NCBI RefSeq assembly: GCF_002632725.1
Contig: NZ_NJAI01000001.1
Span: forward strand, 1,139,801-1,203,800
Origin: Xenorhabdus hominickii
Lineage (GTDB): Bacteria; Pseudomonadota; Gammaproteobacteria; Enterobacterales; Enterobacteriaceae
Reading direction: 5' to 3'
Length of the DNA stretch: 64,000 nucleotides
This document shows positions 29,366 to 40,318 of the stretch, one piece after another; positions within the stretch are counted from its first letter, which is position 1, and each line of letters begins with the position of its first letter. A model generated the notes under the pieces. The model saw only the letters and a program-made list of their open reading frames with translations. It was not told the DNA's origin and did no database searches. A program made the position numbers and the translations under genes.

Positions 29366-29538
29366 CTGCAATACGCGAAGTTTACAACGAATGCAGTTTC
29401 GATATCTGCCTGCTGTTTGCGCTTGTCGCCTCCAGTCAGTAGCAGTGTTAGGATACTACCAGCTTGTGAATAATATATTCGATAACCTGGTCCTTGGTTA
29501 ATACGCAATTCCCGTACTCTATCGGAAATTCGTGATTT
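29344..29538 (-). pseudogene. Decayed RelE/HigB-like addiction module toxin (C-terminal remnant)
   Basis: The minus strand encodes a fragment with the pattern DRVRELRINQGPGYRIYYSQ, then LLLTGGDKRKQQADIETA. That is the C-terminal half of the putative addiction-module killer family (RelE superfamily, HigB-like). The frame is blocked by a TAG immediately upstream of the remnant, and no N-terminal half or start is present. Downstream, where the HTH antitoxin usually follows, lies only the inverted repeat and malG. It is a dead toxin gene left between convergent malG and malQ. Confidence 0.7.
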
Positions 29539-29613
29539 CTATTTTGCTTATGTCAAGGATGAACCACCATCGATATTGTTTTATCACAGTGCTATCGCAG
29601 GTGGTTCAGTTGG

Positions 29614-31776
29614 TTATGAAGCTTGCTTTCGGCACTCTCCTACGGCTTCCAGTAGTTGGTTGATATGTGTATCTGCAAATATATCTTCCAATGTGACAGT
29701 GAGTTTGCGTCGCCAGTTTGGGTATTCCGCAGTTGTGCCTGGAATATTGACAGGCTGTACCATATCGAGCCAGTCTTCAGGTTGTAATCCCAATAAGCCG
29801 CAGGCGCTATGGGCGATATAGCGATGTATACCCCGATTGATAGTTGCTGACATGGGTTGCTCGGTTTGCATTAGTGATGCTGTTTGCAGCAAGGGGAATT
29901 GTGTGTCAGCTAGAGTCAGTTCATCTGATAGATAACCGCGATGATTTAAGCTTGCCAATAATGCCTGCTTACAGTGTTTCCGCTCAGTATGTAGCTCATC
30001 AAGAAGTGTTTTATCAGGATATAAGCCGATGGTTTCGCCTAAGGTGAGATCCACGCTTTGCCAGAACCCACGCAGAGTGGGTAAATCATGGGTAGTCATG
30101 GTTGCCATTGCTTGTACGGGATATTCGTTAGGAGAGCGATATTCACCCCGCTCATTGCGTTCAAAATAAAACACTTTATAGGAGAAAACTCCTCTATCCC
30201 GTAACTTATCTACAATTTCTTCCGGCACAATTCCTAAATCTTCGCCAATCACCAGACAGCGATTGCGCTGGCTTTCCAGTGCCAGTATCGCTAACAGGTC
30301 ATCAACCGGATAATGGACATAAACACCCTTATCAGCGGTTTCACCTTGTGGTATCCACCAAAGTCTGAGTAGTGACATCACATGATCGATGCGTAATGCA
30401 CCACAATAGCGCATATTACTTCGCAGCAACTCAATGAAAGGTTGATAAGATTGGGCTTTTAATACATGAGGATTCATTGGAGGAAGTCCCCAATTTTGTC
30501 CTTTAGGCCCTAGAATATCAGGTGGTGCACCTATGGATGCCTTGGTGCAATAGATATTTCGGTTACACCATGTTTCTGAGCCGCCATGTGCTACACCCAC
30601 GGCAAGATCACGGTAAATGCCAATTGGCATGTGATTGGCTTGGCTTATTGTGAAACATTCGGCAAGCTGTATATCAGCTATCCACTGTAACCAGAGGAAA
30701 AACCCGACTTCTTGTTGATGTAAGTGACTAAATTCTTTAACAGCATCACTCTCTGGTTCACGGTATTTTTCCGGCCACACTGGCCAGCCCCAATAAGTGT
30801 TATTTTCTCCATAGAGTTTATGATGAAGAGCATCATAAGTGGCTTGAGAATAAAGGCTTACTCCACCCTTACTTACAAACTGCTGAAAAATAGTTCGCTT
30901 GGGATCATTGTCTGGCCGGTTTCTGAATTGCTGATAAGCCAGACGCAATGCGCTCATTTTTAGTGCCATGACGGAAGTATAATCGACCCATTCGTTTTGG
31001 CGGGCTTGCTGAAGTTTGAGTTGCGTTTCTGGTAACTGCCACCATTCTTGTGCTTCGGCACTGTTGTTAAAATCTTCCAACTGATTTACAGCAATATAAA
31101 TGATATTAACCCAGTGACGGGAAGATGGGCTGTAAGGGCTGGCATTTTCGGGCATGGCAGGATATATGGCATGTAGTGGATTCAGGCCGATAAAAGCGCC
31201 TCCACGTTGTGCCAATTCTTGCAGCATATATTTCAGATCACCAAAATCGCCGATCCCCCAGTTATTTTCTGAGCGTAATGTATAAAGCTGAACGCAAGCG
31301 CCCCACAGCTTTTCGCCATGTGTTATTGCATCAGGCTCATAACAACGTTCTGGCGCAACAATAAGTTGTATGGATTGAAGTTGCATGGATTGCGGGTGAG
31401 AGTTACCGTCCTGCTCCGTTTCTGGGATTAGTGTCAGAGTGTGATATCCAAGGGGAAGCGTGGCTGATAACGTGAGTTGATGTTGGCAGTGACCATGAAA
31501 TATTCCCCCTTGTTCCGTGTGTATCTGCCATTGATAACGATTTGTGTTGTTTAAAGGCAAGATTTCCGCCTTTCCCTGAATAATCACTTTAACGTTCGGC
31601 AAAGAGGCGGCATTTAAGTGATAAACCGGCTTATTAGCCGGTATCTCTGTATTCATGGCTTCTAATATTCGATGCCTGATTTCAGCAGGGAAAGCCTGTA
31701 GTTTCCCATAGGCATTAATATATTCGCTGGCAATGCCGGCCTCAGTTGCCAAATCATTGGGGCATTTATTTTGCAT
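29614..31776 (-). CDS. malQ: 4-alpha-glucanotransferase (amylomaltase) MalQ
   Basis: MalQ (GH77) disproportionates maltodextrins in the cytoplasm, releasing glucose and making longer chains for MalP. The 720-residue protein is a little longer than E. coli MalQ (694). Family segments include ENNWGIGDFGDL, the catalytic-domain RIDHVMSLLRLWWIP, GEDLGIVPEE and TTHDLPTLRGFW. An N-terminal beta domain of about 150 residues precedes the barrel. It is downstream of malP with a nine-base gap. Confidence 0.96.
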   Translation of the reverse strand: MQNKCPNDLATEAGIASEYINAYGKLQAFPAEIRHRILEAMNTEIPANKPVYHLNAASLPNVKVIIQGKAEILPLNNTNRYQWQIHTEQGGIFHGHCQHQLTLSATLPLGYHTLTLIPETEQDGNSHPQSMQLQSIQLIVAPERCYEPDAITHGEKLWGACVQLYTLRSENNWGIGDFGDLKYMLQELAQRGGAFIGLNPLHAIYPAMPENASPYSPSSRHWVNIIYIAVNQLEDFNNSAEAQEWWQLPETQLKLQQARQNEWVDYTSVMALKMSALRLAYQQFRNRPDNDPKRTIFQQFVSKGGVSLYSQATYDALHHKLYGENNTYWGWPVWPEKYREPESDAVKEFSHLHQQEVGFFLWLQWIADIQLAECFTISQANHMPIGIYRDLAVGVAHGGSETWCNRNIYCTKASIGAPPDILGPKGQNWGLPPMNPHVLKAQSYQPFIELLRSNMRYCGALRIDHVMSLLRLWWIPQGETADKGVYVHYPVDDLLAILALESQRNRCLVIGEDLGIVPEEIVDKLRDRGVFSYKVFYFERNERGEYRSPNEYPVQAMATMTTHDLPTLRGFWQSVDLTLGETIGLYPDKTLLDELHTERKHCKQALLASLNHRGYLSDELTLADTQFPLLQTASLMQTEQPMSATINRGIHRYIAHSACGLLGLQPEDWLDMVQPVNIPGTTAEYPNWRRKLTVTLEDIFADTHINQLLEAVGECRKQAS

Positions 31777-31785
31777 ATTAAATCT

Positions 31786-34215
31786 CTATTTGGCTTTCCA
31801 GATACGTTGTTGATAATCCTGAATTGTACGGTCAGAACTGAATTTACCCATGCGGGCGGTATTCAGCACAGTGCTGCGTGTCCAGCGTTGAGTATCACGA
31901 TACAGCGCATCAATTTGCTTGTGGGCGTGGTTATATGAAGCAAAATCAGCCAGCACTAAGTAAGGATCACCAGCGTCAATCAGGCTATGTAACATGAGAT
32001 CAAATGCGTGTGTATTTCCGTGGCTGAATTCGCCATTGGCAAGCGCATCTAATATGCCTTTTAGATGTTGATCCTGTTGGAGAACATCTTGTGGATTATA
32101 GTGATTGCTCAGTAGGGCTTTTGCCTCTTCAACGGTGTTTCCAAATATAAAGATATTGTCGTTTCCAACCTGTTCGGCAATTTCAACATTGGCGCCATCC
32201 AGTGTTCCGATAGTTAGTGCACCGTTTAAGGCCAGTTTCATGTTGCCTGTACCGGAGGCTTCTTTACCTGCTGTGGAAATTTGTTCTGATACGTCTGCAG
32301 CGGGGATCATCAGTTCTGCTGTGGAAACATTGTAATCAGGGATGAACGCGATTTTGATGCGATCGCGGACGATCGGATCATGATTAATCTTTTCGGCTGC
32401 ATAATTGATGGCAGAAATAATATTTTTTGCCAGATAGTAACCAGGAGCTGCTTTAGCACCAAACAGAAAAACACGGGGGTGGATATCCAGCGCCGGATTT
32501 TCCTGAATTTGTCGATAAAGTGACAAAATATGAAGCAGATTCAGATGTTGGCGTTTGTATTCATGCAGGCGCTTTATTTGTATATCGAAAATGGCATGAG
32601 GATCAATTTTGAGCCCCATAACCTTATTCACATAGTTGGACAGACGTATTTTATTTTCCTGTTTGATTGTCCGATAAGTATCACAGAATGCACTGTCATC
32701 AGCATAAGGTTCGAGTTGTTTGAGTGCGTCAAGGTCATTAACCCATTCCCGATCCAATGTTTGGTCGATTAGTGAAGAAAGTGCAGGATTGCAGTGTCTT
32801 AACCAACGACGAGGAGTGACGCCATTGGTCACATTGTGAAATTTTGCTGGCCACAATTGATAATACTCGGGGAACAGGTCTGTCACGATTAAGGATGAAT
32901 GAAGTGCTGCGACGCCGTTGATAGCAAAACAGGCGACAACGCAGAGATTGGCCATTCTTATTTGATTGTCATGGATAACAGCCAGTTTGTCCCAGATTTG
33001 TTGGTTGTCTGGCCATATCTGATCGACGGTTTTTTTAAAGCGCAGATTGATTTCTTGAATGATACGATGATGGCGCGGTAGAAGTTCACTGAGAAGCTGT
33101 TCATCCCAACGTTCCAGACCTTCTGGTAGCAAAGTATGATTGGTATAGGCAAAAGTTTTCCCTGTGATTTCCCATGCGCTTTCCCAATCCAACAGGTATT
33201 CATCAAGCAGAAGACGCATCATTTCAGGAATGGCGATAGTGGGATGAGTATCATTAAGTTGGATAACTTCGTATCGTGGCAGTTCTTCTATTTTGCGTTT
33301 CATTTGTTTGTGGCGTCGCAAAATATCGGCTATGGCACAGGCGCACTGGAAGTATTGCTGCATCAGGCGCAGACGTTTACCAGCCTGATGGTTATCATTC
33401 GGATAGAGCACTTTGGTGAGACTGGCGGCTTCAATGCCCTGCTGTTCTGCATGTAGAAACTGACCATCATTAAAAAGTGACAAATCGAAGGGATTGTCGT
33501 ACGTTGCTTGCCATAGGCGTAGTGGTTGGGTAACGCCATTACCATACCCAATCACTGGCAAATCCCACGCTTCACCAATTAGGGTAAATGCGGGAACCCA
33601 AGTTTCATGACCATCGGCAGTTGTTACTATTTCACCACCAAGACTAACATCAACTTTTAATTGTGCGTTATGGTGAAACCACGGGTAGGTATCTCGTTCC
33701 CAATCATCGGGAGCTTCCATTTGCTGGCAATGCTCAAATGATTGACGGAACAACCCATATTGATAATTGAGGCCATACCCGATAGCTGGTTGATTGAGGG
33801 TAGCCATTGAATCGAGAAAACAGGCTGCCAGCCTTCCCAGCCCACCATTACCTAATGCGGGATCGGTTTCCTCTTCAAGCAGGTCACTCAAAATGATGCC
33901 ATCTTCTGCCAGATAAGCCTGAACATCGTCATACCAACCGAGATTCAATAAATTGTTGGCTGTCAGGCGGCCTATCAGGAATTCCATCGAAATATAATTT
34001 ACATGGCGCTGGTTATTCGTGGATGAATTGGCTCGGTTTTGTTGAGTAGAAAGAGGAATTAATTCAGAAAGGGCAGAACTGATGGCCTTCCACCACTGAT
34101 GTGGAGTCATTTCCTGTGCTGAACTAAGGCCGAAACGCTGCCATTGGCGTATGAGTGCTGCCTGAAATGTGGATTTATCTAATGTAGATTTTTTATCGAA
34201 TGTAGAGCATTGCAT
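31786..34215 (-). CDS. malP: Maltodextrin phosphorylase MalP
   Basis: MalP (GT35) phosphorolyses maltodextrins to glucose 1-phosphate. The 809-residue protein has [20 protein letters not shown] near residue 105, the [14 protein letters not shown] stretch, and the PLP site near [19 protein letters not shown]. It begins 29-31 residues beyond the usual enterobacterial start, with Lys/Ser-rich codons ([20 protein letters not shown]), so a slightly later start is possible. It is first in the malPQ operon, divergent from malT. Confidence 0.95.
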   Translation of the reverse strand: MQCSTFDKKSTLDKSTFQAALIRQWQRFGLSSAQEMTPHQWWKAISSALSELIPLSTQQNRANSSTNNQRHVNYISMEFLIGRLTANNLLNLGWYDDVQAYLAEDGIILSDLLEEETDPALGNGGLGRLAACFLDSMATLNQPAIGYGLNYQYGLFRQSFEHCQQMEAPDDWERDTYPWFHHNAQLKVDVSLGGEIVTTADGHETWVPAFTLIGEAWDLPVIGYGNGVTQPLRLWQATYDNPFDLSLFNDGQFLHAEQQGIEAASLTKVLYPNDNHQAGKRLRLMQQYFQCACAIADILRRHKQMKRKIEELPRYEVIQLNDTHPTIAIPEMMRLLLDEYLLDWESAWEITGKTFAYTNHTLLPEGLERWDEQLLSELLPRHHRIIQEINLRFKKTVDQIWPDNQQIWDKLAVIHDNQIRMANLCVVACFAINGVAALHSSLIVTDLFPEYYQLWPAKFHNVTNGVTPRRWLRHCNPALSSLIDQTLDREWVNDLDALKQLEPYADDSAFCDTYRTIKQENKIRLSNYVNKVMGLKIDPHAIFDIQIKRLHEYKRQHLNLLHILSLYRQIQENPALDIHPRVFLFGAKAAPGYYLAKNIISAINYAAEKINHDPIVRDRIKIAFIPDYNVSTAELMIPAADVSEQISTAGKEASGTGNMKLALNGALTIGTLDGANVEIAEQVGNDNIFIFGNTVEEAKALLSNHYNPQDVLQQDQHLKGILDALANGEFSHGNTHAFDLMLHSLIDAGDPYLVLADFASYNHAHKQIDALYRDTQRWTRSTVLNTARMGKFSSDRTIQDYQQRIWKAK

Positions 34216-34570
34216 GGCGTCTTTATCCTGTCACTGAATAAGGAAAATGCGGGGATATTTAGCGAGATATGCTGAGGTCTAGCGGTGTGGGAAACATCAT
34301 CCCATGAAAATATTCGCGGGGAGGAGTGCAAGGGCGTAGCTATTTCTCTCGAGCCTTTTCGCAATTTAATCAAAAAATGGAAAGGTTGTAATCAAAGAAT
34401 GTGACAGGGTGCAATTTAACACAATGAAATAAATCAACTTGTTTGCAAAAAATAAGCGTTTCTCTAAATTTGGTGAGGCATTGGTGAATGTTAACGATGT
34501 GAGTGAATCAATAGCATCGGACAGAATTCTGGTATCAGTTTTATTCATTGCTTATGAGAGAAAGAAAGTC
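34216..34570. promoter_or_regulatory. Divergent malP/malT control region
   Basis: MalT-box cores lie here: GGGATGATG on the minus strand (34295-34303) and GGGGAGGAG on the plus strand (34318-34326), suited to malPQ activation. Nearer malT, a TGTGA half site at 34400 could be the CRP target known to activate malT in E. coli. The sequence directly before malT is AT-rich. Confidence 0.65.
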
Positions 34571-37285
34571 ATGCTTATCCCATCGAAACTCAGTCGCCCA
34601 CTTCGTCTCCATAATATGGTTATGCGGGAGCGTCTGCTAGAAAAGTTCATTAACGCACAGGGTTATCGGCTGGTGTTGGTAACCAGTCCTGCGGGGTATG
34701 GTAAAACCACTCTGATGTCACAGTGGGCAGCTGGGCAGGATAATCTGGGATGGTACTCTCTTGATGACAGCGACAATCAACCGGAGCGTTTTGCCAGTTA
34801 TTTGATTGCGGCTATTCAGCAGGCAACTCAGGGGCATTGTGTGAAAAGTGAGGTATTGGCCCAAAAGCATCAATATGCCAATTTACCTGCGCTGTTTTCT
34901 CAATTGTTTATTGAACTCAACGAATGGCAGTCGCCTATTTTTCTGGTGATTGATGATTATCATTTGGTCGAGAATGGTCTTATTCATGAAGCGATGCGTT
35001 TTTTCCTCCGCCACCAGCCAGAAAATTTGACGTTAATAATTCTATCGCGTCACTTGCCATCGTTGGGTATTGCTAATCTACGGGTGCGTGAACAGTTATT
35101 GGAGATTGATAGTCAGCAGTTGGCTTTCGATTATCAAGAAACTGAGCAATTTTTTGCCAAACGGCTGACACTCCCACTGGATGCTGATAACTGCAAACAG
35201 CTATGCAATGACGTCGCGGGGTGGGCGACTGCGTTACAGCTTATTGCGCTTTCCGCCCGTCAGTCGGGTAATACCGCTGAAATGTCAGCAAAACGTCTTT
35301 CGGGGATAAATGCCAGCCATCTTGCGGATTATCTTGTAGATGAGGTTTTAAATCGGGTAGATCAGGCAACACGAGATTTTTTGTTACATAGTTCTATCTT
35401 GCGTTCTATGAATGATGGCCTGATTGTTTGCCTGACGGGCGAAGAAAATGGTCAGCAGCGGCTTGAAGATATCGAACGTCAGGGGTTATTTATCCAACGG
35501 ATGGATGATTCTGGTGAATGGTTTTGTTTTCACCCTTTATTTGCGTCATTCCTGCGTCAACGTTGCCAGTGGGAAATGGCTGCAAAATTACCCGAATTAC
35601 ACAGAGCAGCAGTGAAAGGGTGGTTGATGCAGGGATATCCGGGGGAGGCCATTCATCATGCCCTTGCTGCTGGAGATACGGTGTTGTTACGGGATATTTT
35701 ACTTCAACACGCTTGGGAGTTGTTCAACCACAGCAAATTATCCCTGCTGGAAGAGTGCATGAATGCCCTGCCATATGAACAATTGTTGGAAAGTCCGCGC
35801 CTGGTGTTGTTACAAGCATGGTTGGCACAGAGTCAGCATCGTCACTATGAAGTGAATGCGTTATTGAATCAGGCCGAGCGATCACTGAAACAGAAGAAGA
35901 TAGTTATTGAAGCCGAGTTGTTGGCGGAGTTTGATGCCCTGCGGGCTCAAGTGGCGATCAATGATGGGCGGCCGGAAGATGCGGATACGTTGGCTGAGAA
36001 GGCGTTGGCGACTTTGTTGCCCGACAATCAATATGGTCGGATTGTGGCAATGTCAGTGAAGGGAGAGGTATTGCACTGTAATGGGCACTTGAGTAGTGCA
36101 TTGGCGATGATGAAGCAAACGGAGCAGCTTGCCCGCCTGTGTCATGTTTATCACTATGCTTTGTGGGCGCTGTTGCAACAAAGTGAGATTTTATTAGCAC
36201 AGGGTTATTTACAGGCTGCCTATGACACTCAAACCCATGCTTTTGATTTGATCCGTGAACAGCATCTGGAACAGTTACCCATGCACGAATTTCTGTTGAG
36301 GATCCGTTCTCAGCTTTTGTGGTGTTGGGCTCGCATTGATGAGGCTGAAGATGCGGCACGTCGGGGATTGGCAGTGTTATCTAATTTCCAGCCACAGCAG
36401 CAATTGCAATGTCTGACGCAGTTGGCGAAATGTTCTCTTATCCGTGGAGATATTGATAATGCCCGCCGTTACTTGTCTCGCTGTGAAAACTTGCTGAGCA
36501 ATGGGCATTACCATCGTGATTGGCGGACTAATACCGATAAATTACGCGTCATCATTTGGCAGAATCTGGAGGATAGCAGTTCGGTGAACCAATGGCTGAT
36601 GCAGGCAGAACGGCCTGAAAGCTTCTGTAACCATTTCAATCAAAATCAATGGCGTAATATTGCCCGAGCCCAAATCATGTTGGGTCAGTATGAGGAAGCA
36701 GAATCTATCTTGATGAATTTGAATGAATACGCGAGAGATTTGGCGCTGGTCAGTGATTTAAACCGTAATCTTCTGTTATGTAATTTGCTTTATTGCCAGC
36801 TTGGGCGCAAGGCTCAAGCACAGGATGTTTTAATGGAGGCATTAAGTTTGGCCAATCGTACGGGGTTCATCAGCCATTTTGTACTTGAAGGAGAATTGAT
36901 GGCTTTGCAACTGCGCCAACTTATTCAGCTCAATATTTTGTCTGAAATGGAACAGTATCGGGCACAGCGTATCCTGCGGGAAATCAACCGACAGCATCGG
37001 CATAAATTCGCTCATTTTGATGAAATTTTTGTTGAGCAGTTGCTTACACATCCCGATGTGCCGGAACTTATTCGCAATAGCCCACTAACTCAGCGTGAAT
37101 GGCAGGTATTGGGTTTGATTTATTCTGGTTACAGCAACGAGCAGATTGCTACAGAGTTAGAGGTGGCAGCAACTACCATCAAAACTCATATACGAAATTT
37201 ATATCAGAAAATGGGAATAACGCACCGGCAGGAAGCTATTCAGCAAGCACAGTATTTAATGCAAATGATTGGATTACGGGTTTAA
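34571..37285 (+). CDS. malT: Maltose regulon activator MalT
   Basis: MalT is an ATP- and maltotriose-dependent activator of the STAND class. The ATG at 34571 ([20 protein letters not shown]) is the family start and gives 904 residues; an upstream TTG extension is rejected. Walker [13 protein letters not shown] lies near residue 36 and VIDDYHLV is the Walker B-type site. Superhelical repeats fill about residues 430-800. A LuxR-type helix-turn-helix ([20 protein letters not shown], about residue 836 on) ends the protein. Confidence 0.96.
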   Translation: MLIPSKLSRPLRLHNMVMRERLLEKFINAQGYRLVLVTSPAGYGKTTLMSQWAAGQDNLGWYSLDDSDNQPERFASYLIAAIQQATQGHCVKSEVLAQKHQYANLPALFSQLFIELNEWQSPIFLVIDDYHLVENGLIHEAMRFFLRHQPENLTLIILSRHLPSLGIANLRVREQLLEIDSQQLAFDYQETEQFFAKRLTLPLDADNCKQLCNDVAGWATALQLIALSARQSGNTAEMSAKRLSGINASHLADYLVDEVLNRVDQATRDFLLHSSILRSMNDGLIVCLTGEENGQQRLEDIERQGLFIQRMDDSGEWFCFHPLFASFLRQRCQWEMAAKLPELHRAAVKGWLMQGYPGEAIHHALAAGDTVLLRDILLQHAWELFNHSKLSLLEECMNALPYEQLLESPRLVLLQAWLAQSQHRHYEVNALLNQAERSLKQKKIVIEAELLAEFDALRAQVAINDGRPEDADTLAEKALATLLPDNQYGRIVAMSVKGEVLHCNGHLSSALAMMKQTEQLARLCHVYHYALWALLQQSEILLAQGYLQAAYDTQTHAFDLIREQHLEQLPMHEFLLRIRSQLLWCWARIDEAEDAARRGLAVLSNFQPQQQLQCLTQLAKCSLIRGDIDNARRYLSRCENLLSNGHYHRDWRTNTDKLRVIIWQNLEDSSSVNQWLMQAERPESFCNHFNQNQWRNIARAQIMLGQYEEAESILMNLNEYARDLALVSDLNRNLLLCNLLYCQLGRKAQAQDVLMEALSLANRTGFISHFVLEGELMALQLRQLIQLNILSEMEQYRAQRILREINRQHRHKFAHFDEIFVEQLLTHPDVPELIRNSPLTQREWQVLGLIYSGYSNEQIATELEVAATTIKTHIRNLYQKMGITHRQEAIQQAQYLMQMIGLRV

Positions 37286-37996
37286 TTATTATTTTTTAGC
37301 TAAAAAATAAATTTTAAATCTATAAATGAATATAAATAAATAGAGGTATAAATTAAAAATATTAAATGAATTTAAAAATACTTCATTTGATGTTTTTTCT
37401 TTGTAAACGAGAGTTCGAATTTGTTTGTATTTTGATCAGGTTGAGTTAACAACCAAATCATTATAAGTAGCAGCGCTAAGTACTGGTGTGTTATCTCAGG
37501 TTTTTCATATTTTGTTGTTATTGTTATGATATTTATTCCATAAATAAATAACTAATCAGTGTTAGAAATACAAGCTAACAAGTTGAATATTAAATTTAAA
37601 ATGCCTTTATATTGCCAAATGTTGAAACATAGAACGAAATTGTTCCATTTCTTTAATTAAGAAGGTGGGTGATTTTTATTAACCTATTGTTATTAATGTT
37701 GTTAGTGTTGTTTTGTGGTAGATTGAGACGTTAATCGAGCTTGTTTATAAAAAATAAACTCCTACTTCTTTTGCACTAATACATATGGATTGCTCTATAG
37801 TATTTCTGGTAGCATTGTTTTTGACATGATGGGTTGAGTAATGTTTTTGTCTTGAAAACAAGAATGCCCAATCATCTTGCCGCTCAAATATCCCTGCTAA
37901 ATTTATATATTTCCTAATCCTAAATTGGATTGGGTTTTATTTCTCTGTGGTTTGTGTGTTGTTCATTTTTTATATAGTTAATTATAGTGAGTCATT
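37286..37996. other. Long AT-rich gene-free interval upstream of the aminotransferase operon
   Basis: About 710 bases with no supportable gene. A 22-base perfect AT palindrome at 37289-37310 just after malT may end that transcript. The rest is strongly AT-rich, with small dyads such as GTTTAT/ATAAAC near 37744 and CTTGAAAACAAG near 37852. A TTGACA occurs at 37821 without a good -10 at proper distance. The operon promoter must lie here. The AT bias would suit H-NS-type silencing, which is inference. Confidence 0.5.
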
Positions 37997-39247
37997 ATGG
38001 AAAATAAATATCATTTTGAAGACATGCTTTCTCGTTATATCGGTCAAGGCCCTTATTTGCTCATTGATGGCGAAAAAAATATTGATGCAGCATCGGGAAC
38101 ATTTAATTTGCCACTTGGTTATACTAATCAAAGGATTGCCGATAAATTAAAAAAACAGATTGATAGATGTACACATTTGAGTTCTGCCTATACACAGGAA
38201 ATGTCACAGTATATTTTGGATAAATTGGTTAAATATACGCCTGAAGGTATCGATAGTATTTGGTTACGGGATGTTTCTGGTTCGGGTGCGGTTGAATGTG
38301 CTATTCGTATAGCCCAAAAAGCGACAGGACGTTCTGGTGTTGTCTCGTTCTTCCTTGCCCATCACGGCCAATCTCTTGCTACAGCACAGATTTCTGGTAA
38401 TGCATTCCGGCTTAAAAATTTTCATATCAACATAGATGGCTCCATAAAAATTCCTGCTCCTGCCAGTGTCACGTCTGAGTCGGAATCTCAGGAAGGCACA
38501 ACCCAATATGTCGATCTGGAACAGTTCATTCAATTGGGGTCTAGCGACAATATTGCATGTCTGATTATTGAACCGATTCAGGGCAATGGTGGAAACATTG
38601 TTTTCCCTGTGGAGTTTTACCGCAAAATCAGGGAAATTTGTCATCAGCATGGCATTGTTATTATTGCAGATGAAGTACAGACAGGGTTTGGTCGTACTGG
38701 TACGTTCTTTGCTTCGAACGGTTATGCCAAGGAGTTAGAACCCGATATCATCGTGTTTGCTAAAGGTGCCGGTGGAATTGGTATTCCGACTGCGGGTGTG
38801 CTTATGCGCAGTTCATTGGATGTATTGGAATCATTCGAACATTCCAGTACTTCAGGTGCTAATCCTCTGTCATTGGTCGCGCTCAATGAAGTCATCGATA
38901 TCATTGAAGATGATCATCTTCTGGAAAACGTACAGCAAAATGAAGCTTTCCTGCGTGATGGGTTACTGAATTTACAACATAAATATCCCGAAATCACGGG
39001 GGTCAGGGGGGTGGGTTATATGTTCGGTTTTGATACTCCAACCCCAGAATTTGCAGCGAAAGTCATTGCAACCGCCAGCACTCATAAACTTATCTTGCGT
39101 GGTTCCCGTTATGGCAAGGGACGAGCACTTAAAGTAAGACCCCCTTTAATCTGTACACAGGAACACTTGAGTGAAATCCTCCATAAATTGGATCTGACTT
39201 TTGCTGAACTGACAATTTCATCTCAGAGTCATCAGGAGGTTGCATAA
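37997..39247 (+). CDS. Class III PLP-dependent aminotransferase, unknown substrate
   Basis: The 416-residue protein belongs to the class III (ornithine/GABA) aminotransferase family. Visible are IIADEVQTGFGRTG with the pyridine-binding Asp225, FAKGAGG with the Schiff-base Lys256, EPIQGNGG, and SGANPLSLVAL. The usual SG-x-EA-x-E segment reads SGSGAVE (94-100), with Gly97 where Glu is normal, so the active site is altered. It is the first gene of a five-gene operon, and its stop overlaps the next ATG by one base. It could move an amino group to or from a small carbonyl compound made by the dehydrogenase. A 2,2-dialkylglycine decarboxylase-like role is possible. Confidence 0.85.
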   Translation: MENKYHFEDMLSRYIGQGPYLLIDGEKNIDAASGTFNLPLGYTNQRIADKLKKQIDRCTHLSSAYTQEMSQYILDKLVKYTPEGIDSIWLRDVSGSGAVECAIRIAQKATGRSGVVSFFLAHHGQSLATAQISGNAFRLKNFHINIDGSIKIPAPASVTSESESQEGTTQYVDLEQFIQLGSSDNIACLIIEPIQGNGGNIVFPVEFYRKIREICHQHGIVIIADEVQTGFGRTGTFFASNGYAKELEPDIIVFAKGAGGIGIPTAGVLMRSSLDVLESFEHSSTSGANPLSLVALNEVIDIIEDDHLLENVQQNEAFLRDGLLNLQHKYPEITGVRGVGYMFGFDTPTPEFAAKVIATASTHKLILRGSRYGKGRALKVRPPLICTQEHLSEILHKLDLTFAELTISSQSHQEVA

Positions 39248-40308
39248 TGAAAGCACTCAAATTTAATCAGATATGGGATGTTGAGATCCAAGAAGTTGAA
39301 CCATTGCACTGTATTGAGCCGGATGATGTTGTGGTCGATATCGCAGTATGTGGGATTTGTGGTACTGATGTAGGGATTATCACTGGCTCTTATCCTGTAG
39401 CAGTGCCGGGAACTACATTAGGTCATGAAACTACTGGTGTTGTAGCGCAAGTTGGCAGCGGTGTCACTCGTTTTCAAATTGGTGATCGTGTTGTCATTAA
39501 TCCAACATACTCTTGTGGGCATTGCCGGATGTGTCAGACAGGCAATCTGAACCACTGTGAGATGAAGTTAGGTACAGAAGCGGGCGTTTCCTACGATGGT
39601 GCGTTTGCTGAGCAATATTTGGCAAAAGAGGGTTATCTGATCAAACTCGCTGATCATGTCAGTATGGAAGCTGCATCATTGACAGAGCCATTAAGCTGCA
39701 CACTGACCGGAGTGGATAAACTCGGGATCACCCATACGAATATTCGTGCAGCGGTGGCAGGCTCTGGGCCAATGGGGATGCTGTATCTTTGGGCGCTGCA
39801 TGAACGGGGAGTTAATGCGTTCATGATCGAAAAAAATCCGAATCGAGTCCAGTTTGCCAGTCAGAACTTGCCTGCGGAATGTCGGTTATATACTGATTTT
39901 GCCGAAGCTCTGGTAAAGGAATACGGTGATCAAGCGGCTTTAATTGATTTATGTGTCGATACCACAGGGCAGTTAACCGAATATGTTTTCGACCATTTGG
40001 CGCCGGGCGGTAAGTTGTTAAATGTCGCTTTAAAAGATAAACATGCCAGCCTCGATATACTGAAAATTGCAGATAAAAGTCTTTCTGTCATTGGTTCGAT
40101 CGATTCCTTGAACAACAGTTTTGAGCGTGCTTACGCCATGATCCGTGATCGTGTGATCCCCGCAGATCGTTTGGTTAGTCAGGTCTTTGATTTTGAAGAT
40201 TATCAGCAGGCATTTCTCACCGTGGGTTGTGATATTGCGGCTAAAACACAGATACCACTGAGTACACCAAACTGTAAGGTGTTGCTCCGTCTGTCTGATC
40301 TTAAGTAA
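39247..40308 (+). CDS. Zinc-dependent medium-chain alcohol/polyol dehydrogenase
   Basis: The 353-residue MDR-family oxidoreductase has catalytic zinc ligands Cys38 (CGICGTD) and His60-Glu61 (GHE), a structural zinc set Cys90/93/96/104, and an NAD(P)-binding turn AGSGPMG. It resembles threonine or sorbitol dehydrogenases more than ethanol dehydrogenases, but the substrate cannot be named. Its ATG overlaps the aminotransferase stop (TAATG) with AGGAGG upstream, implying coupled synthesis. Inference: it oxidises an alcohol to the carbonyl used by the aminotransferase. Confidence 0.87.
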   Translation: MKALKFNQIWDVEIQEVEPLHCIEPDDVVVDIAVCGICGTDVGIITGSYPVAVPGTTLGHETTGVVAQVGSGVTRFQIGDRVVINPTYSCGHCRMCQTGNLNHCEMKLGTEAGVSYDGAFAEQYLAKEGYLIKLADHVSMEAASLTEPLSCTLTGVDKLGITHTNIRAAVAGSGPMGMLYLWALHERGVNAFMIEKNPNRVQFASQNLPAECRLYTDFAEALVKEYGDQAALIDLCVDTTGQLTEYVFDHLAPGGKLLNVALKDKHASLDILKIADKSLSVIGSIDSLNNSFERAYAMIRDRVIPADRLVSQVFDFEDYQQAFLTVGCDIAAKTQIPLSTPNCKVLLRLSDLK

Positions 40309-40318
40309 TGGAATATTT

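Noticed and set aside
29576..29821. 81-codon plus-strand frame at the malQ end
   Set aside because: It overlaps the MalQ C-terminus in antisense and has no ribosome binding site or known domain.
37821..37849. TTGACA promoter for the five-gene operon
   Set aside because: No acceptable -10 hexamer lies 16-18 bases downstream, so the promoter could not be assigned.
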